From contig NW_027476113.1 in the NCBI RefSeq assembly GCF_051020955.1, positions 124,001 through 188,000 of the forward strand: a stretch of DNA of 64,000 bases, given 5' to 3'. The notes beneath the pieces are model-generated. The model did not search any database and was not told the origin of the DNA. It saw only the letters and a program-made list of their open reading frames with translations. Position numbers and translations under genes: made by a program. The stretch's first letter is position 1; each line of letters starts with the position of its first letter. This DNA is from Megalopta genalis (taxonomy: Eukaryota > Arthropoda > Insecta > Hymenoptera > Halictidae). Shown one piece after another: positions 43,135-57,738 of the stretch.

Positions 43135-43424
43135 AACAAACGAACAAACGAACAAACGAACAAACGAACAAACGAACAAACGATCAAATGAACAAATGAA
43201 CAAATGAACGAATGAACGAATGAACAAATAACCAAATGAACAAATGAACAAATGAACAAATGAACAAATGTACAAATGAACAAATGAACGAATGAACAGA
43301 TGAGCGAATAGCCAAATGAACGAATGAACAGATGAGCGAATAGCCAAATGAACGAATGAACAGATGAGCGAATAGACAATCGCACAAATGAACAAATGAA
43401 CAAATGAGCAATATGAGCAAAATG
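43135..43424. repeat. Block head, three-step subtype (B1)
   Basis: Counterpart of A1 at offset 34,043: six AACAAACG units, three-step ladder at 43295-43390, and phase pair at 43407, again 226 bp after the head CG. Confidence 0.85.
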
Positions 43425-44438
43425 AACAAATGAACAAATGAACAAATGAACAAATGAACAAATGAACAAATGAACAAATGAACAAATGAACAAATGAACA
43501 AATGAATAAATGAACAAATGAACAAATGAACAAATGAACAAGTGAACAAATGAACAAATGAACAAATGAACAAATGAACAAATGAACAAATGAACAAATG
43601 AACAAATGAACAAATGAACAAATGAACAAATGAACAAATGAACAAATGAACAAATGAACAAATGAACAAATGAACAAATGAACAAATGAACAAATGAACA
43701 AATGAACAAGTGAACAAATGAACAAATGAACAAATGAAAAAATGAAAAATGAACTAATGAAGAAATGAAGAAATGAACAAATGAACAAATGATCAAATGA
43801 TCAAATGAACGAATGAACGAATGAACGAATGAACAAATGAACAAATGAGCAAATGAACAAATGAACAAATGAACATATGAACAAATGAACAAATGAACAA
43901 ATGAACAAATGAACAAATGAACAAATGAACAAGTGAACAAATGAACAAATGAAAAAATGAACTAATGAACAAATGAAGAAATGAACAAATGAACAAATGA
44001 ACAAATGAACAAATGAACAAATGAACAAATGAACAAATGAACAAATGAACAAATGAACAAATGAACAAATGAACAAATGAACAAATGAATAAATGAACAA
44101 ATGAACAAATGAACAAATGAACAAGTGAACGAATGAACAAATGAACAAATGAACAAATGAACAAATGAACAAATGAACAAATGAACAAGTGAACAAATGA
44201 ACAAATGAACAAATGAAAAAATGATAAATGAACTAATGAAGAAATGAAGAAATGAACAAATGAACAAATGAACAAACGAACAAATGAACAAATGAACAAA
44301 TGAACAAACGAACAAACGAACAAACGAACAAACGAACAAACGAACAAATGTACAAATGAACAAATGAACAAATGAACAAATGAACAAATGAACAAATGAA
44401 CAAATGAACAAATGAGCAAATGAGCAAATGAACATATG

Positions 44439-44878
44439 AACAAATGAACAAATGAACAAATGAACAAATGAACAAATGAACAAATGAACAAATGAACAAA
44501 TGAACAAATGAACAAATGAACAAATGAACAAATGAACAAATGAACAAATGAACAAATGAACAAATGAACAAATGAACAAATGAACAAATGAACAAATGAA
44601 CAAATGAACAAATGAACAAATGAACAAATGAACAAATGAACAAATGAACAAATGAACAAATGAACAAATGAACAAATGAACAAATGAACAAATGAACAAA
44701 TGAACAAATGAACAAATGAACAAATGAACAAATGAACAAATGAACAAATGAACAAATGAACAAATGAACAAATGAACAAATGAACAAATGAACAAATGAA
44801 CAAATGAACAAATGAACAAATGAACAAATGAACAAATGAACAAATGAACAAATGAACAAATGAACAAATGAACAAATG
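44439..44878. repeat. Pure run of 55 identical units
   Basis: 440 bp of perfect AACAAATG between AACATATG and AACAAAAG; the longest uninterrupted run I measured in the window. Confidence 0.88.
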
Positions 44879-45030
44879 AACAAAAGAACAAATGAACAAA
44901 TGAACAAATGAACAAATGAACAAATGAACAAATGAACAAATGAACAAATGAACAAATGAACAAATGAACAAATGAACAAATGAACAAATGAACAAATGAA
45001 CAAATGAACAAATGAACAAATGAACAAATG

Positions 45031-45916
45031 AACAAACGAACAAACGAACAAACGAACAAACGAACAAACGAACAAACGATCAAATGAACAAATGAACAAA
45101 TGAACGAATGAACGAATGAACAAGTAACCAAATGAACAAATGAACAAATGAACAAATGAACAAATGTACAAATGAACAAATGAACGAATGAACAGATGAG
45201 CGAATAGCCAAATGAACGAATGAACAGATGAGCGAATAGACAATCGCACAAATGAACAAATGAACAAATGAGCAATATGAGCAAAATGAACAAATGAACA
45301 AATGAACGAATGAACAAATGAGCGAATGAACAAATGAGCGAATAGACAATCGCACAAATGAGCAATATGAGCAAAATGAACAAATGAACGAATGAACAAA
45401 TGAGCGAATGAACAAATGAACAAATGAACAAATGAACAAATGAACAAATGAACAAATGAACAAATGAACAAATGAACAAATGAACAAATGAACAAATGAA
45501 CAAATGAACAAATGAGCAAATGAACAAATGAACAAATGAACAAATGAAGAAATACACAAGTGAACAAATGAACAAGTGAACAAATGAACAAATGAACAAA
45601 TGAACAAGTGAACAAATGAACAAGAGAACGAGTGAACAAATGAACAACTGAACAAATGAACAAATGAACAAATGTACAAATGAACAAATGAACAAATGAG
45701 CAAATGAGCAAATGAACATATGAACAAATGAACAAATGAACAAATGAACAAATGAACAAATGAACAAATGAACAAATGAACAAATGAACAAATGAACAAA
45801 TGAACAAATGAACAAATGAACAAATGAACAAATGAACAAATGAAAAAATGAACTAATGAACAAATGAAGAAATGAACAAATGAACAAATGAACAAATGAC
45901 CAAAATGAGCAAAAGG
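45031..45916. repeat. Higher-order block, two-step subtype I (B2)
   Basis: Counterpart of A2 (offset 34,083). First phase pair at 45271, 194 bp after the head; ACCAAAATG pair at 45899. The next block starts 1,166 bp on, two units more than the 1,150 bp in A. Confidence 0.85.
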
Positions 45917-46196
45917 AACAAATGAACAAACGAACAAATGAACAAATGAACAAATGAACAAATGAACAAATGAACAAATGTACAAATGAACAAATGAACA
46001 AATGAACAAATGAACAAATGAACAAATGAACAAATGAACAAATGAACAAATGAACAAATGAACAAATGAACAAATGAACAAATGAACAAATGAACAAATG
46101 AACAAATGAACAAATGAACAAATGAACAAATGAACAAATGAACAAATGAACAAATGAACAAATGAACAAATGAACAAATGAACAAATGAACAAATG

Positions 46197-47098
46197 AACA
46201 AACGAACAAACGAACAAACGAACAAACGAACAAACGAACAAACGATCAAATGAACAAATGAACAAATGAACGAATGAACGAATGAACAAGTAACCAAATG
46301 AACAAATGAACAAATGAACAAATGAACAAATGTACAAATGAACAAATGAACGAATGAACAGATGAGCGAATAGCCAAATGAACGAATGAACAGATGAGCG
46401 AATAGACAATCGCACAAATGAACAAATGAACAAATGAGCAATATGAGCAAAATGAACAAATGAACAAATGAACGAATGAACAAATGAGCGAATGAACAAA
46501 TGAGCGAATAGACAATCGCACAAATGAGCAATATGAGCAAAATGAACAAATGAACGAATGAACAAATGAGCGAATGAACAAATGAACAAATGAACAAATG
46601 AACAAATGAACAAATGAACAAATGAACAAATGAACAAATGAACAAATGAACAAATGAACAAATGAACAAATGAACAAATGAGCAAATGAACAAATGAACA
46701 AATGAACAAATGAAGAAATACACAAGTGAACAAATGAACAAGTGAACAAATGAACAAATGAACAAATGAACAAGTGAACAAATGAACAAGAGAACGAGTG
46801 AACAAATGAACAACTGAACAAATGAACAAATGAACAAATGTACAAATGAACAAATGAACAAATGAGCAAATGAGCAAATGAACATATGAACAAATGAACA
46901 AATGAACAAATGAACAAATGAACAAATGAACAAATGAACAAATGAACAAATGAACAAATGAACAAATGAACAAATGAACAAATGAACAAATGAACAAATG
47001 AACAAATGAACAAATGAACAAATGAAAAAATGAACTAATGAACAAATGAAGAAATGAACAAATGAACAAATGAACAAATGACCAAAATGAGCAAAAGG
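46197..47098. repeat. Higher-order block, two-step subtype I (B3)
   Basis: Counterpart of A3 (offset 34,099), second half of the B dimer, with the ACCAAAATG pair at 47081. Its internal pure run is two units longer than in A3. Confidence 0.85.
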
Positions 47099-47778
47099 AA
47101 CAAATGAACAAACGAACAAATGAACAAATGAACAAATGAACAAATGAACAAATGAACAAATGTACAAATGAACAAATGAACAAATGAACAAATGAACAAA
47201 TGAACAAATGAACAAATGAACAAATGAACAAATGAACAAATGAACAAATGAACAAATGAACAAATGAACAAATGAACAAATGAACAAATGAACAAATGAA
47301 CAAACGAACAAACGAACAAACGAACAAACGAACAAACGAACAAACGAACAAATGAACAAATGAACAAATGATCAAATGAACAAATGAACATATGAACAAA
47401 TGAACGAATGAACGAATGAACAAATAACCAAATGAACAAATGAACAAATGAACAAATGAACAAATGAACAAATGAACAAATGAACAAATGAACAAATGAA
47501 CAAATGAACAAATGAACAAATGAACAAATGAACAAATGAACAAATGAAGAAATGAACAAATGAACAAATGAAGAAATGAAGAAATGAACAAATGAACAAA
47601 TGAACAAATGAACAAATGAACAAATGAACAAATGAACAAATGAACAAATGAACAAATGAACAAATGAACAAATGAACAAATGAACAAATGAACAAATGAA
47701 CAAATGAACAAATGAACAAATGAACAAATGAACAAATGAACAAATGAACAAATGAACAAATGAACAAATGAACAAATG

Positions 47779-47802
47779 AGCGAATAGGCAAATGAACGAA
47801 TG
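47779..47802. repeat. Truncated 56-bp module (B)
   Basis: Same truncation point as 13648-13671. Confidence 0.85.
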
Positions 47803-49609
47803 AACAAATGAACAAATGAACAAATGAACAAATGAACAAATGAACAAATGAACAAATGAACAAATGAACAAATGAACAAATGAACAAATGAACAAATGAA
47901 CAAATGAACAAATGAACAAATGAACAAATGAACAAATGAACAAATGAACAAATGAACAAATGAACAAATGAACAAATGAACAAATGAACAAATGAACAAA
48001 TGAACAAATGAACAAATGAACAAATGAACAAATGAGCAAATGAAGAAATGAGCAAATGAACAAATGAACAAATGAACAAATGAACAAATGAACAAATGAA
48101 CAAATGAACAAATGAACAAATGAACAAATGAACAAATGAACAAATGAACAAATGAACAAATGAACAAATGAACAAATGAACAAATGAACAAATGAACAAA
48201 TGAACAAATGAACAAATGAACAAATGAACAAATGAACAAATGAACAAATGAACAAATGAACAAATGAACAAATGAACAAATGAACAAATGAACAAATGAA
48301 CAAATGAACAAATGAACAAATGAACAAATGAACAAACGAACAAATGAACAAACGAACAAATGAACAAATGAACAAACGAACAAACGAACAAATGATCAAA
48401 TGAACGAATGAACGAATGAACGAATGAACGAATGAACAAATGAACAAATGAGCAAATGAACAAATGAACAAATGAACAAATGAACATATGAACAAATGAA
48501 CAAATGAACAAATGAACAAATGAACAAATGAACAAATGAACAAGTGAACAAATGAACAAATGAACAAATGAACAAATGAACAAATGAACAAATGAACAAA
48601 TGAACAAATGAACAAATGAACAAATGAACAAATGAACAAATGAACAAATGAACAAATGAACAAATGAACAAATGAACAAATGAACAAATGAACAAATGAA
48701 CAAATGAACAAATGAACAAATGAAAAAATGAAAAATGAACTAATGAAGAAATGAAGAAATGAAGAAATGAACAAATGAACAAATGAGCAAACGAACAAAT
48801 GAACAAATGAACAAATGAACAAATGAACAAATGAACAAATGAACAAATGAACAAATGAACAAATGAACAAATGAACAAATGAACAAATGAACAAATGAAC
48901 AAATGAACAAATGAACAAATGAACAAATGAACAAATGAACAAATGAACAAATGAACAAATGAACAAATGAACAAATGAACAAATGAACAAATGAACAAAT
49001 GAACAAATGAACAAATGAACAAATGAACAAATGAACAAATGAACAAATGAACAAATGAACAAATGAACAAATGAACAAATGAACAAATGAACAAATGAAC
49101 AAATGAACAAATGAACAAATGAACAAATGAACAAACGAACAAACGAACAAACGAACAAACGAACAAACGAACAAATGAACAAATGAACAAATGATCAAAT
49201 GAACAAATGAACAAATGAACGAATGAACGAATGAACGAATGAACGAATGAACAAATGAACAAATGAACAAATGAACAAATGAACAAATGAACAAATGAAC
49301 AAATGAACAAATGAACAAATGAACAAATGAACAAATGAACAAATGAACAAATGAACAAATGAACAAATGAACAAATGAAGAAATGAAGAAATGAACAAAT
49401 GAAGAAATGAAGAAATGAAGAAATGAAGAAATGAACAAATGAACAAATGAACAAATGAACAAATGAACAAATGAACAAATGAACAAATGAACAAATGAAC
49501 AAATGAACAAATGAACAAATGAACAAATGAACAAATGAACAAATGAACAAATGAACAAATGAACAAATGAACAAATGAACAAATGAACAAATGAACAAAT
49601 GAACAAATG

Positions 49610-49665
49610 AGCGAATAGGCAAATGAACGAATGAACAAATGAGCCAATAGACAATCGCGCAAATG
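49610..49665. repeat. 56-bp module (B, 7)
   Basis: Counterpart of 15503-15558. Confidence 0.9.
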
Positions 49666-51383
49666 AACAAATGAACAAATGAACAAATGAACAAATGAAC
49701 AAATGAACAAATGAACAAATGAACAACTGAACAAATGATCAAATGATCAAATGAACGAATGAACGAATGAACGAATGAACAAATGAACAAATGAGCAAAT
49801 GAACAAATGAACAAATGAACATATGAACAAATGAACAAATGAACAAATGAACAAATGAACAAATGAACAAATGAACAAGTGAACAAATGAACAAATGAAA
49901 AAATGAACTAATGAACAAATGAAGAAATGAACAAATGAACAAATGAACAAATGAACAAATGAACAAATGAACAAATGAACAAATGAACAAATGAACAAAT
50001 GAACAAATGAACAAATGAACAAATGAACAAATGAACAAATGAACAAATGAACAAATGAACAAATGAACAAATGAACAAATGAACAAGTGAACAAATGAAC
50101 AAATGAACAAATGAACAAATGAACAAATGAACAAGTGAACAAATGAACAAATGAACAAATGAAAAAATGAAAAATGAACTAATGAAGAAATGAAGAAATG
50201 AACAAATGAACAAATGATCAAATGATCAAATGAACGAATGAACGAATGAACGAATGAACAAATGAACAAATGAACAAATGAACATATGAACAAATGAACA
50301 AATGAACAAATGAACAAATGAACAAATGAACAAGTGAACAAATGAACAAATGAAAAAATGAACTAATGAACAAATGAAGAAATGAACAAATGAACAAATG
50401 AACAAATGAACAAATGAACAAATGAACAAATGAACAAATGAATAAATGAACAAATGAACAAATGAACAAATGAACAAGTGAACAAATGAACAAATGAACA
50501 AATGAACAAATGAACAAATGAACAAATGAACAAATGAACAAATGAACAAGTGAACAAATGAACAAGTGAAAAAATGAAAAAATGAAAAATGAACTAATGA
50601 AGAAATGAAGAAATGAACAAATGAACAAATGAACAAACGAACAAATGAACAAACGAACAAACGAACAAACGAACAAACGAACAAATGAACAAATGAACAA
50701 ATGTACAAATGAACAAATGAACAAATGAACAAATAAACAAATGAACAAATGAACAAATGAACAAATGAACAAATGAGCAAATGAGCAAATGAACATATGA
50801 ACAAATGAACAAATGAACAAATGAACAAATGAACAAATGAACAAATGAACAAATGAACAAATGAACAAATGAACAAATGAACAAATGAACAAATGAACAA
50901 ATGAACAAATGAACAAATGAACAAATGAACAAATGAACAAATGAACAAATGAACAAATGAACAAATGAACAAATGAACAAATGAACAAATGAACAAATGA
51001 ACAAATGAACAAATGAACAAATGAACAAATGAACAAATGAACAAATGAACAAATGAACAAATGAACAAATGAACAAATGAACAAATGAACAAATGAACAA
51101 ATGAACAAATGAACAAATGAACAAATGAACAAATGAACAAATGAACAAATGAACAAATGAACAAATGAACAAATGAACAAAAGAACAAATGAACAAATGA
51201 ACAAATGAACAAATGAACAAATGAACAAATGAACAAATGAACAAATGAACAAATGAACAAATGAACAAATGAACAAATGAACAAATGAACAAATGAACAA
51301 ATGAACAAATGAACAAATGAACAAATGAACAAATGAACAAATGAACAAATGAACAAATGAACAAATGAACAAATGAACAAATG

Positions 51384-52381
51384 AACAAACGAACAAACGA
51401 ACAAACGAACAAACGAACAAACGAACAAACGATCAAATGAACAAATGAACAAATGAACGAATGAACGAATGAACAAATAACCAAATGAACAAATGAACAA
51501 ATGAACAAATGAACAAATGTATAAATGAACAAATGAACGAATGAACAGATGAGCGAATAGCCAAATGAACGAATGAACAGATGAGCGAATAGACAATCGC
51601 ACAAATGAACAAATGAACAAATGAGCAATATGAGCAAAATGAACAAATGAACAAATGAACAAATGAACAAATGAACGAATGAACAAATGAGCGAATGAAC
51701 AAATGAGCGAATGAACAAATGAGCGAATAGACAATCGCACAAATGAGCAATATGAGCAAAATGAACAAATGAACGAATGAACAAATGAGCGAATGAACAA
51801 ATGAACAAATGAACAAATGAACAAATGAACAAATGAACAAATGAACAAATGAACAAATGAACAAATGAACAAATGAACAAATGAACAAATGAGCAAATGA
51901 ACAAATGAACAAATGAACATATGAACAAATAAACAAATGAACAAATGAACAAATGGTCAAATGAACAAATGAGCAAATGAACAAATGAACAAATGAACAT
52001 ATGAACAAATGAACAAATGAACAAATGAAGAAATACACAAGTGAACAAATGAACAAGTGGACAAATGAACAAATGAACAAATGAACAAGTGAACAAATGA
52101 ACAAGAGAACGAGTGAACAAATGAACAACTGAACAAATGAACAAATGAACAAATGTACAAATGAACAAATGAACAAATGAGCAAATGAGCAAATGAACAT
52201 ATGAACAAATGAACAAATGAACAAATGAACAAATGAACAAATGAACAAATGAACAAATGAACAAATGAACAAATGAACAAATGAACAAATGAACAAATGA
52301 ACAAATGAAAAAATGAACTAATGAACAAATGAAGAAATGAACAAATGAACAAATGAACAAATGAGCAAAATGAGCAAAAGG
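51384..52381. repeat. Higher-order block, two-step subtype II (B4)
   Basis: Counterpart of A4 (offset 34,099), keeping its TATAAATG unit but with six head AACAAACG units where A4 has seven. The distance from the B3 head to this one, 5,187 bp, equals that from A3 to A4 exactly. Final phase pair at 52364. Confidence 0.85.
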
Positions 52382-53171
52382 AACAAATGAACAAACGAAC
52401 AAATGAACAAATGAACAAATGAACAAATGAACAAATGAACAAATGTACAAATGAACAAATGAACAAATGAACAAATGAACAAATGAACAAATGAACAAAA
52501 GAACAAATGAACAAATGAACAAATGAACAAATGAACAAATGAACAAATGAACAAATGAACAAATGAACAAATGAACAAATGAACAAATGAACAAATGAAC
52601 AAATGAACAAATGAACAAATGAACAAACGAACAAACGAACAAACGAACAAACGAACAAACGAACAAACGAACAAATGAACAAATGAACAAATGATCAAAT
52701 GAACAAATGAACAAATGAACGAATGAACGAATGAACAAATAACCAAATGAACAAATGAACAAATGAACAAATGAACAAATGAACAAATGAACAAATGAAC
52801 AAATGAACAAATGAACAAATGAACAAATGAACAAATGAACAAATGAACAAATGAACAAATGAACAAATGAACAAATGAACAAATGAACAAATGAACAAAT
52901 GAACAAATGAACAAATGAAGAAATGAACAAATGAACAAATGAACAAATGAACAAATGAACAAATGAACAAATGAACAAATGAACAAATGAACAAATGAAC
53001 AAATGAACAAATGAACAAATGAACAAATGAACAAATGAACAAATGAACAAATGAACAAATGAACAAATGAACAAATGAACAAATGAACAAATGAACAAAT
53101 GAACAAATGAACAAACGAACAAATGAACAAACGAACAAACGAACAAACGAACAAACGAACAAATGAACAAA

Positions 53172-55898
53172 TGATCAAATGATCAAATGAACGAATGAAC
53201 GAATGAACGAATGAACAAATGAACAAATGAGCAAATGAACAAATGAACAAATGAACAAATGAACATATGAACAAATGAACAAATGAACAAATGAACAAAT
53301 GAACAAATGAACAAATGAGCAAATGAACAAATGAACAAGTGAACAAATGAACAAGTGAACAAATGAACAAATGAACAAATGAACAAATGAACAAATGAAC
53401 AAATGAACAAATGAACAAATGAACAAATGAACAAATGAACAAATGAACAAATGAACAAATGAACAAATGAACAAATGAACAAATGAGCAAATGAACAAAT
53501 GAGCAAATGAACAAATGAACAAATGAACAAATGAACAAATGAACAAATGAACAAATGAACAAATGAACAAATGAACAAATGAACAAATGAACAAATGAAC
53601 AAATGAACAAATGAACAAATGAACAAATGAACAAATGAACAAATGAACAAATGAACAAATGAACAAATGAACAAATGAACAAATGAGCAAATGAGCAAAT
53701 GAACATATGAACAAATGAACAAATGAACAAATGAACAAATGAACAAATGAACAAATGAACAAATGAACAAATGAACAAATGAACAAATGAACAAATGAAC
53801 AAATGAACAAATGAACAAATGAACAAATGAACAAATGAACAAATGAACAAATGAACAAATGAACATATGAACAAATGAACAAATGAACAAATGAACAAAT
53901 GAACAAATGAACAAATGAACAAATGAACAAACGAACAAATGAACAAATGAACAAATGAACAAATGAACAAATGAACAAATGAACAAATGAACAAATGAAC
54001 AAACGAACAAATGAACAAATGAACAAATGAAAAAATGAAAAATGAACTAATGAAGAAATGAAGAAATGAACAAATGAACAAATGAACAAATGAGCAAACG
54101 AACAAATGAACAAATGAACAAATGAACACATGAACAAATGAACAAATGAACAAATGAACAAATGAACAAATGAACAAATGAGCAAACGAACAAATGAACA
54201 AATGAACAAATGAACACATGAACAAATGAACAAATGAACAAATGAACAAATGAACAAATGAACAAATGAACAAATGAACAAATGAACAAATGAACAAATG
54301 AACAAATGAACAAACGAACAAACGAACAAACGAACAAACGAACAAACGATCAAATGAACAAATGAACAAATGAACGAATGAACGAATGAACAAATAACCA
54401 AATGAACAAATGAACAAATGAACAAATGAACAAATGTACAAATGAACAAATGAACGAATGAACAGATGAGCGAATAGCCAAATGAACGAATGAACAGATG
54501 ACCGAATAGCCAAATGAACGAATGAACAGATGAGCGAATAGACAATCGCACAAATGAACAAATGAACAAATGAGCAATATGAGCAAAATGAACAAATGAA
54601 CAAATGAACAAATGAACAAATGAACAAATGAACAAATGAACAAATGAACAAATGAACAAATGAATAAATGAACAAATGAACAAATGAACAAATGAACAAG
54701 TGAACAAATGAACAAATGAACAAATGAACAAATGAACAAATGAACAAATGAACAAATGAACAAATGAAAAAATGAACAAATGAACAAATGAACAAATGAA
54801 CAAATGAACAAATGAACAAATGAACAAATGAACAAATGAACAAATGAACAAATGAACAAGTGAACAAATGAACAAATGAACAAATGAAAAAATGAAAAAT
54901 GAACTAATGAAGAAATGAAGAAATGAACAAATGAACAAATGATCAAATGATCAAATGAACGAATGAACGAATGAACGAATGAACAAATGAACAAATGAGC
55001 AAATGAACAAATGAACAAATGAACATATGAACAAATGAACAAATGAACAAATGAACAAATGAACAAATGAACAAATGAACAAGTGAACAAATGAACAAAT
55101 GAAAAAATGAACTAATGAACAAATGAAGAAATGAACAAATGAACAAATGAACAAATGAACAAATGAACAAATGAACAAATGAACAAATGAACAAATGAAC
55201 AAATGAACAAATGAATAAATGAACAAATGAACAAATGAACAAATGAACAAGTGAACGAATGAACAAATGAACAAATGAACAAATGAACAAATGAACAAAT
55301 GAACAAATGAACAAGTGAACAAATGAACAAATGAACAAATGAAAAAATGAAAAATGAACTAATGAAGAAATGAAGAAATGAACAAATGAACAAATGAACA
55401 AACGAACAAATGAACAAATGAACAAATGAACAAACGAACAAACGAACAAACGAACAAACGAACAAACGAACAAATGAACAAATGTACAAATGAACAAATG
55501 AACAAATGAACAAATGAACAAATGAACAAATGAACAAATGAACAAATGAGCAAATGAGCAAATGAACATATGAACAAATGAACAAATGAACAAATGAACA
55601 AATGAACAAATGAACAAATGAACAAATGAACAAATGAACAAATGAACAAATGAACAAATGAACAAATGAACAAATGAACAAATGAACAAATGAACAAATG
55701 AACAAATGAACAAATGAACAAATGAACAAATGAACAAATGAACAAATGAACAAATGAACAAATGAACAAATGAACAAATGAACAAATGAACAAATGAACA
55801 AATGAACAAATGAACAAATGAACAAATGAACAAATGAACAAATGAACAAATGAACAAATGAACAAATGAACAAATGAACAAATGAACAAATGAACAAA
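53172..55898. repeat. Single-copy counterpart of the 2.7-kb unit in B
   Basis: The ATCAAATG doublet (starting 53174), the CGATC head (54347) and the ACCGAATA step (54501) each occur once here but twice in A. On the left it aligns with unit 1 at offset 34,099, and on the right with unit 2 at offset 31,388. It is therefore either the pre-duplication state or a collapsed or contracted form. Confidence 0.8.
54309..54590. repeat. Block head, three-step subtype (B5)
   Basis: The only B counterpart of both A5 and A6: five AACAAACG units, ladder 54461-54556 with the ACCGAATA step, and phase pair at 54573. Confidence 0.85.
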
Positions 55899-56132
55899 TG
55901 AACAAATGAACAAATGAACAAATGAACAAATGAACAAATGAACAAATGAACAAATGAACAAATGAACAAATGAACAAAAGAACAAATGAACAAATGAACA
56001 AATGAACAAATGAACAAATGAACAAATGAACAAATGAACAAATGAACAAATGAACAAATGAACAAATGAACAAATGAACAAATGAACAAATGAACAAATG
56101 AACAAATGAACAAATGAACAAATGAACAAATG

Positions 56133-57042
56133 AACAAACGAACAAACGAACAAACGAACAAACGAACAAACGAACAAACGATCAAATGAACAAATGAACA
56201 AATGAACGAATGAACGAATGAACAAGTAACCAAATGAACAAATGAACAAATGAACAAATGAACAAATGTACAAATGAACAAATGAACGAATGAACAGATG
56301 AGCGAATAGCCAAATGAACGAATGAACAGATGAGCGAATAGACAATCGCACAAATGAACAAATGAACAAATGAGCAATATGAGCAAAATGAACAAATGAA
56401 CAAATGAACGAATGAACAAATGAGCGAATGAACAAATGAGCGAATAGACAATCGCACAAATGAGCAATATGAGCAAAATGAACAAATGAACGAATGAACA
56501 AATGAGCGAATGAACAAATGAACAAATGAACAAATGAACAAATGAACAAATGAACAAATGAACAAATGAACAAATGAACAAATGAACAAATGAACAAATG
56601 AACAAATGAACAAATGAGCAAATGAACAAATGAACAAATGAACAAATGAAGAAATACACAAGTGAACAAATGAACAAGTGAACAAATGAACAAATGAACA
56701 AATGAACAAGTGAACAAATGAACAAGAGAACGAGTGAACAAATGAACAACTGAACAAATGAACAAATGAACAAATGTACAAATGAACAAATGAACAAATG
56801 AGCAAATGAGCAAATGAACATATGAACAAATGAACAAATGAACAAATGAACAAATGAACAAATGAACAAATGAACAAATGAACAAATGAACAAATGAACA
56901 AATGAACAAATGAACAAATGAACAAATGAACAAATGAACAAATGAACAAATGAACAAATGAACAAATGAAAAAATGAACTAATGAACAAATGAAGAAATG
57001 AACAAATGAACAAATGAACAAATGACCAAAATGAGCAAAAGG
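56133..57042. repeat. Higher-order block, two-step subtype I (B6)
   Basis: Counterpart of A7 (offset 31,396), lacking A7's extra AGCAAATG unit between the first two phase pairs. ACCAAAATG pair at 57025. Confidence 0.85.
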
Positions 57043-57714
57043 AACAAATGAACAAACGAACAAATGAACAAATGAACAAATGAACAAATGAACAAATGAA
57101 CAAATGTACAAATGAACAAATGAACAAATGAACAAATGAACAAATGAACAAATGAACAAATGAACAAATGAACAAATGAACAAATGAACAAATGAACAAA
57201 TGAACAAATGAACAAATGAACAAATGAACAAATGAACAAATGAACAAACGAACAAACGAACAAACGAACAAACGAACAAACGAACAAACGAACAAATGAA
57301 CAAATGAACAAATGATCAAATGAACAAATGAACATATGAACAAATGAACGAATGAACGAATGAACAAATAACCAAATGAACAAATGAACAAATGAACAAA
57401 TGAACAAATGAACAAATGAACAAATGAACAAATGAACAAATGAACAAATGAACAAATGAACAAATGAACAAATGAACAAATGAACAAATGAAGAAATGAA
57501 CAAATGAACAAATGAAGAAATGAAGAAATGAACAAATGAACAAATGAACAAATGAACAAATGAACAAATGAACAAATGAACAAATGAACAAATGAACAAA
57601 TGAACAAATGAACAAATGAACAAATGAACAAATGAACAAATGAACAAATGAACAAATGAACAAATGAACAAATGAACAAATGAACAAATGAACAAATGAA
57701 CAAATGAACAAATG

Positions 57715-57738
57715 AGCGAATAGGCAAATGAACGAATG
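57715..57738. repeat. Truncated 56-bp module (B)
   Basis: Same truncation point as 26335-26358. Confidence 0.85.
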